The notes below the pieces were generated by a model. It saw only the letters and a list, made by a program, of their open reading frames with translations, made no database searches and had not been told where the DNA came from. From Archangium gephyra (GTDB lineage Bacteria > Myxococcota > Myxococcia > Myxococcales > Myxococcaceae), in assembly GCA_003243425.1 (NCBI GenBank), contig QFQP01000022.1, positions 1-64,000 of the forward strand: a DNA stretch of 64,000 nt, in the 5' to 3' direction. A program made the position numbers and the translations under genes. This document shows, one piece after another, positions 41,964 to 50,427 of this stretch (position 1 is the stretch's first letter; each line of letters opens with the position of its first letter).

Positions 41964-42965
41964 TCAGACGACGCGCGCGGCGAGGACGTCCTGCACGTCG
42001 AGCAGGCCGACCGCCCGACCTTCTGCGTCCACCACCGGGAGTTGGTCGATCTTCATCTCGCGCATCATCGCGGTCGCGGCCAGCACCAGCTCTTCCGGCC
42101 CGATGCACTTGGGGCGGCGCACCATCACCTCTGCGATGCGGCGCTTGAGGTTCAGTTCGTCGCGCTCGGCGAGGCGGCGGAGATCTCCGTCGGTGAAGAT
42201 GCCCACCAGCTTGCCCTTCGCGTCGACCACGTTGGCGGCGCCGGGGCGGCCGGGCGTGCTCGTCATCACCCCCAGCACCTGCGAGAGCGTCGCGGTGTCG
42301 CGAATGAGCGGGTTGGCCTCGCCCGCGCGCATCAGCTCGCGCACCTTCATCACGCTGCGGCCCAGCTTCCCGCCCGGGTGGTACTTCGCGTAGTCGGCCT
42401 GCGAGAACTCGCGCCGCCACGCGAGCGTCATCGCCAGCGCGTCACACACCGCGTGCAGCGCCGCCGACGAAGCCGTCGGCACCAGCCCCATGGGGCACGC
42501 TTCGTCGATGGGCCCGAGGTCGACCACGAGGTTGGCGGCCTTCGCGAGCGGCGACTTCGCGTCACCCGTGATGGCGATGAGCGTCACGTCGAGGCGCTTC
42601 AAGGGCACCAGCAGGCGAACGATTTCTTCCGACGTGCCGGAGTTCGACAGCGCGACCACCACGTCGCCCTTCGTCACGCGGCCGAGATCTCCGTGCGCGG
42701 CTTCGGCGGGGTGCAGGTAGTGCGAGGCGACGCCGGTCGACGCCAGCGTGGCCGACAACTTCTGCGCGATGAAGCCGGGCTTGCCGATGGCGGTGCACAC
42801 CACGCGGCCCGCGCACGAATCGAGCGCGTCGACGGCGGCGACGAAGGAGTCACCGAGGCGTGAAGGCAGCGCCGAGATGGCGCGCGCTTCCTGCGTCAGC
42901 ACCGTCTTCGCGTAGTTCAGCGTGGCCTTGTTTCCGCTCGGTCTGGTGGGCGCTCGGCGAGCCAT
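41964..42965 (-). CDS. kdsD: Arabinose-5-phosphate isomerase (SIS and CBS domains)
   Basis: The 333-residue protein interconverts ribulose 5-phosphate and arabinose 5-phosphate, the first step to Kdo of lipopolysaccharide. The SIS domain shows GKPGFIAQKLSATLASTG, HPAEAAHGDLG and LSNSGTSEEI; the C-terminus holds two CBS domains (from about RELMRAGEANPLI to LLDVQDVLAA). Identification follows the conserved KdsD block AHGDLG and ACPMGLVPT. ATG 42965 or 42983 could be the start. It is divergent from the transaldolase, 60 nt away, and convergent with the lipoprotein operon. Confidence 0.92.
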   Translation of the reverse strand: MARRAPTRPSGNKATLNYAKTVLTQEARAISALPSRLGDSFVAAVDALDSCAGRVVCTAIGKPGFIAQKLSATLASTGVASHYLHPAEAAHGDLGRVTKGDVVVALSNSGTSEEIVRLLVPLKRLDVTLIAITGDAKSPLAKAANLVVDLGPIDEACPMGLVPTASSAALHAVCDALAMTLAWRREFSQADYAKYHPGGKLGRSVMKVRELMRAGEANPLIRDTATLSQVLGVMTSTPGRPGAANVVDAKGKLVGIFTDGDLRRLAERDELNLKRRIAEVMVRRPKCIGPEELVLAATAMMREMKIDQLPVVDAEGRAVGLLDVQDVLAARVV

Positions 42966-43025
42966 GGCGCGGGTGCTGTACATCGGCTACGTGCCGCCCG
43001 CGACAACCCCTTTCAAGGAGCCACC

Positions 43026-43676
43026 ATGAAGTTCTTCATCGACAGCGCTGACGTGAAGGAAATCCGCATTGCCCACGAGATGGGCTGCGTCGACGGCGTC
43101 ACCACCAACCCGTCGCTGCTCGCGAAGGTCGGTCGCCCGCTCGAAGAGACCATCAAGGAGATCTGCACCATCGTCGACGGCCCGGTCTCGGCCGAAGCGG
43201 TCTCGCTCACCGCGCCGGAGCTCATCGCCGAAGGTGAGAAGCTCGCGAAGATCCACCCCAACGTGGTGGTGAAGATCCCCATGGGCGTGGAAGGCGTGAA
43301 GGCCGTGAAGGCGCTTTCAGAGAAGGGCATCCGCACCAACGTGACGCTCATCTTCTCGGCGAACCAGGCGCTGCTGTGCGCCAAGGCCGGCGCGACGTAC
43401 GTGTCTCCGTTCGTCGGCCGCCTCGACGACATCGGTCAGGTCGGCATGGACCTGATCAAGGACATCGTCACCATCTTCAAGAACTACGGGTTCAAGACGC
43501 AGACGCTGGTGGCGTCGATCCGCAACCCGATTCACGTGCACGAATCGGCGCTGCTGGGCGCCGACGTCGCCACCGTGCCGCTCAACGTGATTCAGCAGCT
43601 GGCGGGGCACCCGCTGACCGACGCGGGCATCAAGAAGTTCCTCGCCGACTGGGAGAAGGTGCCGAAGGCGAAGTGA
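43026..43676 (+). CDS. Transaldolase / fructose-6-phosphate aldolase family protein
   Basis: The 216-residue protein is of the short transaldolase (TalC/FSA) type. It has the N-terminal FFIDSADVKEI, GVTTNPSLLA, the Schiff-base Lys83 in VVVKIPMGVEG, and TNVTLIFSANQALL. It moves three-carbon units in the pentose phosphate network or cleaves fructose 6-phosphate; the two activities cannot be separated by eye. Start ATG 43026 follows AAGGAG. It lies beside kdsD, whose substrate is also a pentose phosphate. Confidence 0.93.
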   Translation: MKFFIDSADVKEIRIAHEMGCVDGVTTNPSLLAKVGRPLEETIKEICTIVDGPVSAEAVSLTAPELIAEGEKLAKIHPNVVVKIPMGVEGVKAVKALSEKGIRTNVTLIFSANQALLCAKAGATYVSPFVGRLDDIGQVGMDLIKDIVTIFKNYGFKTQTLVASIRNPIHVHESALLGADVATVPLNVIQQLAGHPLTDAGIKKFLADWEKVPKAK

Positions 43677-43704
43677 GCCTCCGGCACCATCGGGGGTCGT
43701 GCGG

Positions 43705-45885
43705 TTACTGCACGATTCCTGACGCCAGACACGTGGTGACGATGCCGCGCGTGGTCGTCTCGACAGTCAACGTCTGCGCAACCGGCATCTCGGGAGGGGC
43801 GGCGCCCGTCAGCTGCGCGCTGCCAATCGGCGACTGCCACCCGCCGAAGATCGAGCGCCACACACAGCGCGGCTCGGTCGTCGAGCAGTCTGACGTGAGG
43901 TCCGCCGACACCAGTCGACGCTCGTAGCCGAAGCCGTACCCGTCGAGCCCGGTGTTCACGCTCATCAGTTGCACGCCGCCTCGCGCCTGCGGCGCGAAGC
44001 GCACGCCCACGAACGACCCCGCCTCGACGCGGTTGAGGTTGTCGTCGGTGATGAGGAGCGGGATCGTCTTGGTCTGCAGGAGCCCGAGCGTGCCGTAGGA
44101 GTTGGGCAATGACGGGTTCCCGGCCTCGTTCAACACGCAGTTGGTGCCGGCTTCAGAGCCGGCCTCGCCCGTGTAGAGGAGTTTGAACTCCGCCCAGATC
44201 TGCGCGTTGGAGTCCCACACGCCGTTGGGGCCGTCCCAGATGCCGTTGGGCAGACCACCGTCAGACGGCGGCGTGTCGACGAAGAACTCGCCCACGTCCC
44301 ACATGTTGTTGTCGTTGCGGTCGACGAAGGGCTCGCCCTGGTCGATGAACTGCTCGGTGCCGTCGCGCACGCCGTTGCTGTTGTCGTCGCGGAAATCTTC
44401 TTCACCCTGGAGGTACGCGATGATCGTCACCACGCCGTCGCGCGGGTTCTTCGTGAGCGGGCCCTCCGCGCGCGACGGTTCGCTCGCACGCGGGAACGGG
44501 TACTGCGTCGCGTCGGCGGGAAAGGGCGGCACATCGAGCGGCGGGTACGTGCCGATGGTCTGGAAGGTGAACGAGCCGATGCCTTCGCTCGGGTTGCCGG
44601 GCGCGAAAGGCTGCGTGGTCACGTTGTTGGGCACGGTGCCGGCTTCGGAGTTGAGGCGCACCTGCGTTCCCGTGCCCACCGGATTGCCGTAGCGGTCGAC
44701 GAGCCCGACGGTGCACGTCTGCGTGAGCGGGAGCGGCGGGTTGGGGGAGGCCAGCGTTGCGAGGTTCACGCGGTCGCACCGCAGCGTGAAGCCACGGTTG
44801 GACGCCTTGGCGCCGCGCACACCGATGGTGGGGCTGGTCACCGACAGCGTGTTGTTGAGCACGCTGGCGTAGACGCTGAACGTGCCGACCGTGGTCCCCG
44901 CGCGCACGGTGGGGCTCACTTCGCCCAGCGCGTTGGTGACGGCCATGGGTTCCACCGTGGTGCCTGCCGGCGCGTTGATGAGCGAGAACGCCACCGGCAC
45001 GCCCGGCACGCCGACGTTCACGTTGTCGGAGACCCTGAACTTGAGCTGCGCGGTCTCGTTGAAGCCCGAGTTCTGCAGGCCCATCAGGTTGCAGTTCGTC
45101 GCCGTCTGCGGGCAGGTCGTCGAGATGTACGAGACCTGCGTGACGTTGACGATGACCACCGAGGTGGTGCCGGTTTGACCGTCGTCGCTGGTGACTCGCA
45201 CCAGGGCCTGGCCCGTCGCCGTGCCGTCGGCGAGGAGCTGCGCCTGTGCCCGGCCGTTGCCGTCGGTGACGACGACGAAGCTGGTGCCGACCGCTGCGCC
45301 GCCGACGGGCCCGAGGCGTCCCACCATCGTGGAGAACGTGAGCGACTCGTTGGCGGCCGGGGCGCCGTTGTTGATGAACACGGCGGTGATCACTGCTGAG
45401 TCACCGATGCCCGCGATGAGCTGCGTCTTGTCGGTGGTCACCGCCACTCCGGCGTCGCCCAGCATCATGCCGGCGTCGATGCCCGCGTCGACACCAGCGT
45501 CGATGCCCGCATCGACCGGAGCCGCACCGATCGTCACGGTTGCCTCGGCGGTCAGGCCATTCCACGTGCCCGTCAGCTTCACCGTTCCCGCGCAGGTTGG
45601 GTCGGTGGCTCGATCGCACTCGAAGACGGCCGACGCTGCGCCTTCAGCGAGCGTGAGTTCGACGCCGTCTTTGAGCGACCCGAGCGACGACGTCACCGCC
45701 ACCGTGCCGGTGCCGGGCTTGCCGGCCGAATCGACCGCGAAGACGCGAACGGTCGACTTCTGGCCATTGCCATCGATGGTGCGCGGGCTCGGGGTGAGCT
45801 GAAGAATCGGCTCGACCTTCTGGGGTTCGCAGGCAGAAAACAGAGACGCGAACGTGAAGACCGCGGTGAGTGACAGACGGCGCAT
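43705..45885 (-). CDS. Large surface lipoprotein with Big-type (invasin-like) domains
   Basis: The 726-residue product has a signal peptide with lipobox FSAC (MRRLSLTAVFTFASLFSAC). Bacterial-Ig-like repeats follow: segments with PAANESLTFSTMVGRLG and ADGTATGQALVRVTSDDGQTG, and PGVPVAFSLINAPAGT. A linker of Asp-Ala-Gly repeats (DAGIDAGVDAGIDAG) lies near residue 150, and acidic Asp-rich loops (DDNSNGVRDG, DRNDNNMWDVGE) lie near 500-540. These resemble calcium-binding loops. It is likely a surface adhesin or structural protein. The frame is open further upstream, but ATG 45885 follows AAAGAGG and starts the signal. Confidence 0.8.
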   Translation of the reverse strand: MRRLSLTAVFTFASLFSACEPQKVEPILQLTPSPRTIDGNGQKSTVRVFAVDSAGKPGTGTVAVTSSLGSLKDGVELTLAEGAASAVFECDRATDPTCAGTVKLTGTWNGLTAEATVTIGAAPVDAGIDAGVDAGIDAGMMLGDAGVAVTTDKTQLIAGIGDSAVITAVFINNGAPAANESLTFSTMVGRLGPVGGAAVGTSFVVVTDGNGRAQAQLLADGTATGQALVRVTSDDGQTGTTSVVIVNVTQVSYISTTCPQTATNCNLMGLQNSGFNETAQLKFRVSDNVNVGVPGVPVAFSLINAPAGTTVEPMAVTNALGEVSPTVRAGTTVGTFSVYASVLNNTLSVTSPTIGVRGAKASNRGFTLRCDRVNLATLASPNPPLPLTQTCTVGLVDRYGNPVGTGTQVRLNSEAGTVPNNVTTQPFAPGNPSEGIGSFTFQTIGTYPPLDVPPFPADATQYPFPRASEPSRAEGPLTKNPRDGVVTIIAYLQGEEDFRDDNSNGVRDGTEQFIDQGEPFVDRNDNNMWDVGEFFVDTPPSDGGLPNGIWDGPNGVWDSNAQIWAEFKLLYTGEAGSEAGTNCVLNEAGNPSLPNSYGTLGLLQTKTIPLLITDDNLNRVEAGSFVGVRFAPQARGGVQLMSVNTGLDGYGFGYERRLVSADLTSDCSTTEPRCVWRSIFGGWQSPIGSAQLTGAAPPEMPVAQTLTVETTTRGIVTTCLASGIVQ

Positions 45886-45915
45886 AGGCCTCTTTCTGGT
45901 GTGGGGAACGGCGGC

Positions 45916-45944
45916 AGTATTTTCGCGCCCCATCACAGCGTCAA
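45916..45944 (-). promoter_or_regulatory. Predicted sigma-70-type promoter of the Big-domain lipoprotein gene
   Basis: On the minus strand the box TTGACG (45944-45939) is followed after exactly 17 nt by AATACT (45921-45916), fair matches to the -35 and -10 consensus. The -10 box lies 31 nt before the start codon. Detected by eye; not tested for chance occurrence. Confidence 0.45.
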
Positions 45945-46008
45945 TGTTCGCGGCACCCGGGCGGATCGCGTGGCCCGCCGCGCGCACCTGCGTTAGACGC
46001 GCGGGCCT

Positions 46009-47154
46009 ATGCACTTCGGTCTCTCGGACGATGAAAAGGCTCTGCAGGAAACGGCTCGTAAGTTCGCGCGCGACGTGATGCGCCCGAAGTCTGCGCACTA
46101 CGACGAGAAGGGTGATTTCCCCCGCGAGATCATCACCCAGGCCAGCGAGCTGGGCCTGATGAACATGACGCTGCCGGCCGAAATCGGCGGCATGGAGCTG
46201 CCCCACGTCGCCCAGGCCATCATCGCCGAAGAGCTCGCCTGGGGCTGCGCCGGCATGGCCACCTCGATGATCGCCAACGACCTCGCGCTGCTGCCGTTGG
46301 TGCTCGGCGCGTCGAAGGAGCAGAAAGAGAAGTTCCTGCGCCCGTTCACCACCGACCCCAGGCGCCTCGCGAGCTTCGCGCTCACCGAGCCCGGCGCCGG
46401 TTCAGACGTGGCGGGCATGCGCACCGTCGCGCGCCGTGAAGGCGACCACTACGTCATCAACGGCCAGAAGCAGTGGATCACCAACGGCGAGTACGCCGAT
46501 CAGTTCACGCTCTTCTGCAGCACCGATACGAGCAAGAAGCACAAGGGCATCATGGCCATCGTGGTCGAAGGGCGGCCGAAGGGCCTGACCATCGGCAAGC
46601 ACGAGAACAAGATGGGTCAGCGCGCCAGCAACACGGTCACGCTCACCTTCGAAGACGTGAAGGTGCCCGTCGAGAACCGCCTCGGCAACGAAGGCGAGGG
46701 CTTCCTGCTCGCCATGGCCACGCTCGACAATTCGCGCCCGCTCACCGCGATGTTCGCCATCGGCATCGCCCGCGCCGCGATGGAGCACGCCATCGACTAC
46801 GCCAAGCAGCGCACCCAGTTCGGCAAGCCCATCGCCGAGTTCCAGGCCATTCAGTTCATGATCGCCGACATGGCCGCCGACATCGAAGCGGCGCGCCTGC
46901 TCACCTACAAGAGCGCGTGGCTGCTCGATGAAGGTCAGCGCAACACGCTGGTCTCGAGCTACGCCAAGCGCTTCGCCGCCGACATGGGCATGAAGGCTGC
47001 CACCGACGCCGTGCAGATCTTCGGCGGCTACGGCTATTCGAAGGAGTACCCGGTCGAGAAGCTCATGCGCGACGTGAAGCTCATCCAGATCTACGAGGGC
47101 ACCAGCCAGGTGCAGCGCCTCGTGATCGCGCGCGAACTTCTCAAGGGCATCTGA
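46009..47154 (+). CDS. Acyl-CoA dehydrogenase
   Basis: The 381-residue flavoprotein is a classic-length acyl-CoA dehydrogenase. It has FALTEPGAGSDVAGM (FAD contact), QKQWITNGEYAD, RTQFGKPIAEFQ, the FGGYGYSKEYPVEKLMRD block and the YEGTSQVQRLV loop with the catalytic Glu. It oxidises fatty acyl-CoA and reduces ETF. It is followed by etfB and etfA, so substrate oxidation and electron transfer are probably expressed together, though a weak terminator lies between. Start ATG 46009. Confidence 0.95.
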   Translation: MHFGLSDDEKALQETARKFARDVMRPKSAHYDEKGDFPREIITQASELGLMNMTLPAEIGGMELPHVAQAIIAEELAWGCAGMATSMIANDLALLPLVLGASKEQKEKFLRPFTTDPRRLASFALTEPGAGSDVAGMRTVARREGDHYVINGQKQWITNGEYADQFTLFCSTDTSKKHKGIMAIVVEGRPKGLTIGKHENKMGQRASNTVTLTFEDVKVPVENRLGNEGEGFLLAMATLDNSRPLTAMFAIGIARAAMEHAIDYAKQRTQFGKPIAEFQAIQFMIADMAADIEAARLLTYKSAWLLDEGQRNTLVSSYAKRFAADMGMKAATDAVQIFGGYGYSKEYPVEKLMRDVKLIQIYEGTSQVQRLVIARELLKGI

Positions 47155-47236
47155 AGTCGTTGCAGGTCCTCGCAACCCGGGCATGTTTCGGGTTGCACAC
47201 GCGATGGTTGATTCATAAATCGATCCCCACAACACG

Positions 47237-47259
47237 GCGCGTCAAAGGCGCGCTTTTTC
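47237..47259 (+). terminator. Possible rho-independent terminator between the dehydrogenase and etfB
   Basis: A 5-bp G/C stem (GCGCG at 47237-47241 with CGCGC at 47249-47253) encloses a 7-nt loop and is followed by TTTTTC. A second hairpin with arms GCAACCCG and CGGGTTGC occurs upstream near 47176-47200. The short stem makes it uncertain. If active, etfB would need its own promoter. Confidence 0.4.
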
Positions 47260-47280
47260 ACTCCATCAGGAGCGCTACGC

Positions 47281-48084
47281 ATGCCGCTGAAGATCCTCGT
47301 TACCGCCAAGCGGGTCGAAGACGCTGAGTCGAAGATCAAAGTGAACCCTGCAGGCACGGGCATCGTGCCGGACGGGCTCAAGTACAAGATCAACCCGTAC
47401 GACGAAATCGGCGTGGAAGAAGGCCTGCGCCTGGCGGCGAAGCACGGCGGTGAAGTGGTCGTCGTGTCCGTCGGCAGCAAGGACGTTCAGGAGCAGCTGC
47501 GCCACGCGCTCGCCATGGGCGCGCACAAGGCCATCTGGGTGAACCACGCGGGTCCGATTGATCAGCTCGGCGTCGCCGCGGCGTTGCAGAAGATCATCGA
47601 GAAGGAAAAGCCGGACCTCGCGATCCTCGGTCGCCAGGCCATCGACGACGACCAGGCGCAGGTCGGCCAGTACCTCGCCGAGTGGCTCGGCTGGGCGCAG
47701 GCCACGTTCGCCTCGAAGGAAGAGTCGCTCGAGTCCGACGCCGAGAAGTCGAAGACGCCGGCCGTGAAGCTGGGCGCCGACAACAAGAGCATCACCGTCA
47801 TCCGTGAAGTCGACGGCGGTCTGCAGACGCTCGAGGCCTCGCTGCCTGCGGTCGTCACCACCGAGCTGCGCTTGAACCAGCCGCGCTACGCGTCGCTGCC
47901 GGGCATCATGAAGGCCAAGAGCAAGCCCATCGAAGAGCACACGCCCGCAGCGCTCGGCATCGACGTCTCGCCGAAGCTCACCGTGGCGAAGATGGCTCAC
48001 CCGCCTGCGCGCAAGGCCGGCATCAAGGTCCCCGACGTCGCGACGCTCGTCGAGAAGCTCAAGAACGAAGCGAAGGCGATCTGA
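47281..48084 (+). CDS. etfB: Electron transfer flavoprotein beta subunit
   Basis: The 267-residue subunit binds AMP and, with EtfA, carries electrons from acyl-CoA dehydrogenases to the respiratory chain through the ETF:quinone oxidoreductase. It has the N-terminal MPLKILVTAKRVEDAESKI, INPYDEIGVEEGLRLAAKHG and GRQAIDDDQAQVGQYLAEWLG, family hallmarks. ATG 47281 follows AGGAG. It is spaced 33 nt from etfA. It serves both acyl-CoA dehydrogenases in the window. Confidence 0.95.
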   Translation: MPLKILVTAKRVEDAESKIKVNPAGTGIVPDGLKYKINPYDEIGVEEGLRLAAKHGGEVVVVSVGSKDVQEQLRHALAMGAHKAIWVNHAGPIDQLGVAAALQKIIEKEKPDLAILGRQAIDDDQAQVGQYLAEWLGWAQATFASKEESLESDAEKSKTPAVKLGADNKSITVIREVDGGLQTLEASLPAVVTTELRLNQPRYASLPGIMKAKSKPIEEHTPAALGIDVSPKLTVAKMAHPPARKAGIKVPDVATLVEKLKNEAKAI

Positions 48085-48117
48085 GCGTCACGCTCGATTC
48101 GAAAGGAAATCAAGAAC

Positions 48118-49083
48118 ATGGGTCACGTTCTCATCGTCGTCGAAGCCAACACTGACGGTTCTCTCCGCAAGGCCACGCTCAACGTGCTGACGGCAGGCGC
48201 GCAGATCGCGAAGGCCACGGGTGGTGAACTCCACGCCATCGCGCTCGACAAGGACGCGACGGCGCTCGCCAACGCCGTGAAGGATTACGGCGTGAAGGTC
48301 GTGCACGCGGCGTCTGCTCCGCACCTCGAGCACGCTGTCGCCGAAAACTGGGCGCCCACCATCGCCGCCGCGGCCACCGCCATCGGCGCCGAGTGGATTG
48401 GTGCGGCCTCCACCGCCATCGGCCGTGACGTGCTCCCGCGCGTCGCCGCCAAGCTCAAGGCCGTGATGGCCTCCGACATCGTCGGGGTCGAAGGCTCGGG
48501 TGCCGACCTCGCGCTGCACCGCCCCATGTGGGCCGGCGCGGTCATCGCCACCGTGAAGCTCTCGGGCAACGTGAAGGCTTTCACGGCGCGCACCACCGAG
48601 TTCGCGGCCGCCGAAAAGTCGGGCGCTGGTGAAGTGAAGACCTTCGCCGCCGTCGCGCAGGACAAGCAGCTCTCGAAGTTCATCGGCTTCAAGGAAGTCA
48701 AGAGCGCCCGCCCCGCGCTCACCGAGGCGAAGGTCGTCGTCTCCGGTGGTCGTGGCACCAAGGGCGACTTCAAGCCCATCGAAGGGCTCGCCGACGAGCT
48801 CGGCGCGGCGGTCGGTGCCTCGCGCGCGGTGTGCGACGCGGGCTGGCAGCCGAACGATCTGCAGGTCGGTCAGACCGGCAAGGTCGTGGCTCCGTCGCTC
48901 TACATCGCGGCGGGCATCAGCGGCGCGATTCAGCACGTGGCCGGCATGAAGGGCAGCAAGACCATCGTCGCCGTGAACAAAGACGCCGACGCGCCCATCT
49001 TCCAGATCGCCGACTACGGCCTCGTGCAGGACCTGTTCAAGGCGCTGCCGGAGCTCCAGGCCGCCATCAAGGCCGCGAAGTAA
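48118..49083 (+). CDS. etfA: Electron transfer flavoprotein alpha subunit
   Basis: The 321-residue subunit binds the FAD of ETF. The FAD domain is recognisable in the C-terminal half: SGGRGTKGDFKPIEGLADELGAAVGASRAVCDAGWQ, then QVGQTGKVVAPSLYIAAGISGAIQH and VAVNKDADAPIFQIADYGLVQDL. The length is normal. A ribosome site GAAAGGAAAT precedes ATG 48118. It pairs with etfB. Confidence 0.96.
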   Translation: MGHVLIVVEANTDGSLRKATLNVLTAGAQIAKATGGELHAIALDKDATALANAVKDYGVKVVHAASAPHLEHAVAENWAPTIAAAATAIGAEWIGAASTAIGRDVLPRVAAKLKAVMASDIVGVEGSGADLALHRPMWAGAVIATVKLSGNVKAFTARTTEFAAAEKSGAGEVKTFAAVAQDKQLSKFIGFKEVKSARPALTEAKVVVSGGRGTKGDFKPIEGLADELGAAVGASRAVCDAGWQPNDLQVGQTGKVVAPSLYIAAGISGAIQHVAGMKGSKTIVAVNKDADAPIFQIADYGLVQDLFKALPELQAAIKAAK

Positions 49084-49095
49084 TCAGTACCCGTG

Positions 49096-50025
49096 ATGCA
49101 CGGCGCGACGATCGACCTCGACGACGCGCCGCTCATCAGCCTGGGCATCCACCGCCTCGAGATTCCGGTTCCGTTTCTCGAGGCCGGTGGTCCCGCCAAC
49201 GTCTACGCCATCGAAGACGCCGACGGACGGCTGACGCTGTTCGACACCGGCATCGGCACCGCTGACGGCGTCGCGGCGCTGCGAGCGCAGGCGGCGGAAC
49301 GTGGGCTCGACTTGAGGCGCTTGTCGCGCATCGTCGTCAGCCACGGTCACCTCGATCATTTCGGCAACGCGCAGATGCTCTCGGAAGAGAGCGGGGCGCG
49401 CATCTATGTTCACGAGTTCGATCGCTCCAAGCTGCTCGGGGAAGGCCGCTTCGCGACACTGCTCGAGAAGCACCGCTCGTATTTTCTGAAGGGCCTCGGC
49501 ATTCCCGTCGACACGCTCGACGCGATTCACGCGCGCGTCTCGCAGGCGCAAGACACGGTTCGCTACGTCGACGCCGAACGTCTCGCGCCGCTCCACGATG
49601 GCGAGGTGCTCTCGTTCAAGCACTTCGAGGCCACCGTGAAGCACATGCCGGGTCACACGCCGGGCCTCGTGTGCCTGTACGCCGAACGGCAGCGCGTGTT
49701 CTTCGCCGACGACCACGTGCTCGCGCGCGTGTCTCCCAACCCGGTGCTCGACTTCGTGCACGGCGAAGGTGAGAGCAAGTTCCGCGCGCTTTCGAGCTAC
49801 CTGCGCGGCGCGAAGTGGGTCCGCTCCCTCGAGCTCGACGCGGTGCTGCCCGGCCACGGCCCTGCGTTTCGAGGGCATCAGGAGCTCATCGACGGCCTGC
49901 TGGGCTTCTACGAAGTGCGCCAGCGCAAGATCCTCGACGGGCTCGCGTACGGAGCACGCACGGAGCACGCAGCGCGTTCGAGCTGCTGCCAGCCGTGTTT
50001 CCACGCCGTGACCTCGGCCGCTTGA
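49096..50025 (+). CDS. Metallo-beta-lactamase fold hydrolase with frameshifted C-terminus
   Basis: The 309-residue product has the MBL motifs: SHGHLDHFG (zinc ligands His84, His86, Asp88, His89), MPGHTPG and FFADDHV, and LPGHGPAF. The metal domain is complete. After KILDGLAYGAR, about residue 287, it reads out-of-frame (TEHAARSSC...) because of an 11-bp tandem duplication at 49949-49970. The intended tail continues in another frame to 50138. It may have a shortened, partly active product. Substrate unknown; MBL fold enzymes act on thioesters, nucleic acids and more. It lies beside the ETF genes. Confidence 0.85.
   Translation: MHGATIDLDDAPLISLGIHRLEIPVPFLEAGGPANVYAIEDADGRLTLFDTGIGTADGVAALRAQAAERGLDLRRLSRIVVSHGHLDHFGNAQMLSEESGARIYVHEFDRSKLLGEGRFATLLEKHRSYFLKGLGIPVDTLDAIHARVSQAQDTVRYVDAERLAPLHDGEVLSFKHFEATVKHMPGHTPGLVCLYAERQRVFFADDHVLARVSPNPVLDFVHGEGESKFRALSSYLRGAKWVRSLELDAVLPGHGPAFRGHQELIDGLLGFYEVRQRKILDGLAYGARTEHAARSSCCQPCFHAVTSAA
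49949..49970. repeat. 11-bp exact tandem duplication inside the MBL gene
   Basis: ACGGAGCACGC occurs twice in direct succession (49949-49959 and 49960-49970). Deleting either copy restores a single open frame that reads GARSAFELLPAVFPRRD, so the duplication itself causes the frameshift. Confidence 0.9.
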
Positions 50026-50138
50026 TGCTGATGCTCTCGGAGGTGCTCGGGAACGTCGAGGTGCTCGAAGACCAGGGCCGCGTGGTGCGTCAGCCCGGAG
50101 ACGTCATTCGCTACGCGCGGACGGTGACCGAGACGTAA
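49971..50138 (+). pseudogene. Displaced C-terminal tail of the MBL gene
   Basis: This stretch, in a different frame from the MBL start, encodes about 55 residues: SAFELLPAVFPRRDLGRL...GNVEVLEDQGRVVRQPGD, ending at TAA. Such tails (a winged-helix-like region) end many MBL hydrolases. It has no start of its own and only makes sense joined to the gene upstream. Confidence 0.8.
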
Positions 50139-50216
50139 GTCGCGACAATCACTCGAACTCACGTTGGCCCGAGGCACGCACAGGCGGCGTTCACCTCGCA
50201 ACCCGACGGAGTTCAC

Positions 50217-50387
50217 ATGAACCGCATCGCTTTCCTCGTCGTTCCTGCTGTCGGCATCGCGCTCTGGCTCGGCGCTGCCACGTTCACCATCACGCGTCTC
50301 GAGTCGATGTCGAAGAGCACCAGCCAACTCAAGCCGAAGCCTGCGCCCACGAATGTTTCGAGCCCCACGTTGAGCGCGGGGCGGTGA
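50217..50387 (+). CDS. Small single-helix membrane protein, hypothetical
   Basis: A 56-residue frame from ATG 50217, preceded by GGAG, encodes a hydrophobic helix (RIAFLVVPAVGIALWLGAATFTI) and a basic/Pro-rich C-terminus. The length and lack of any family make it a weak call; the ribosome site and typical membrane profile support it. Confidence 0.45.
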   Translation: MNRIAFLVVPAVGIALWLGAATFTITRLESMSKSTSQLKPKPAPTNVSSPTLSAGR

Positions 50388-50427
50388 AGCTGCACGCGTG
50401 GCCGCCGCGTTGGGCTATGCGGCCAGC

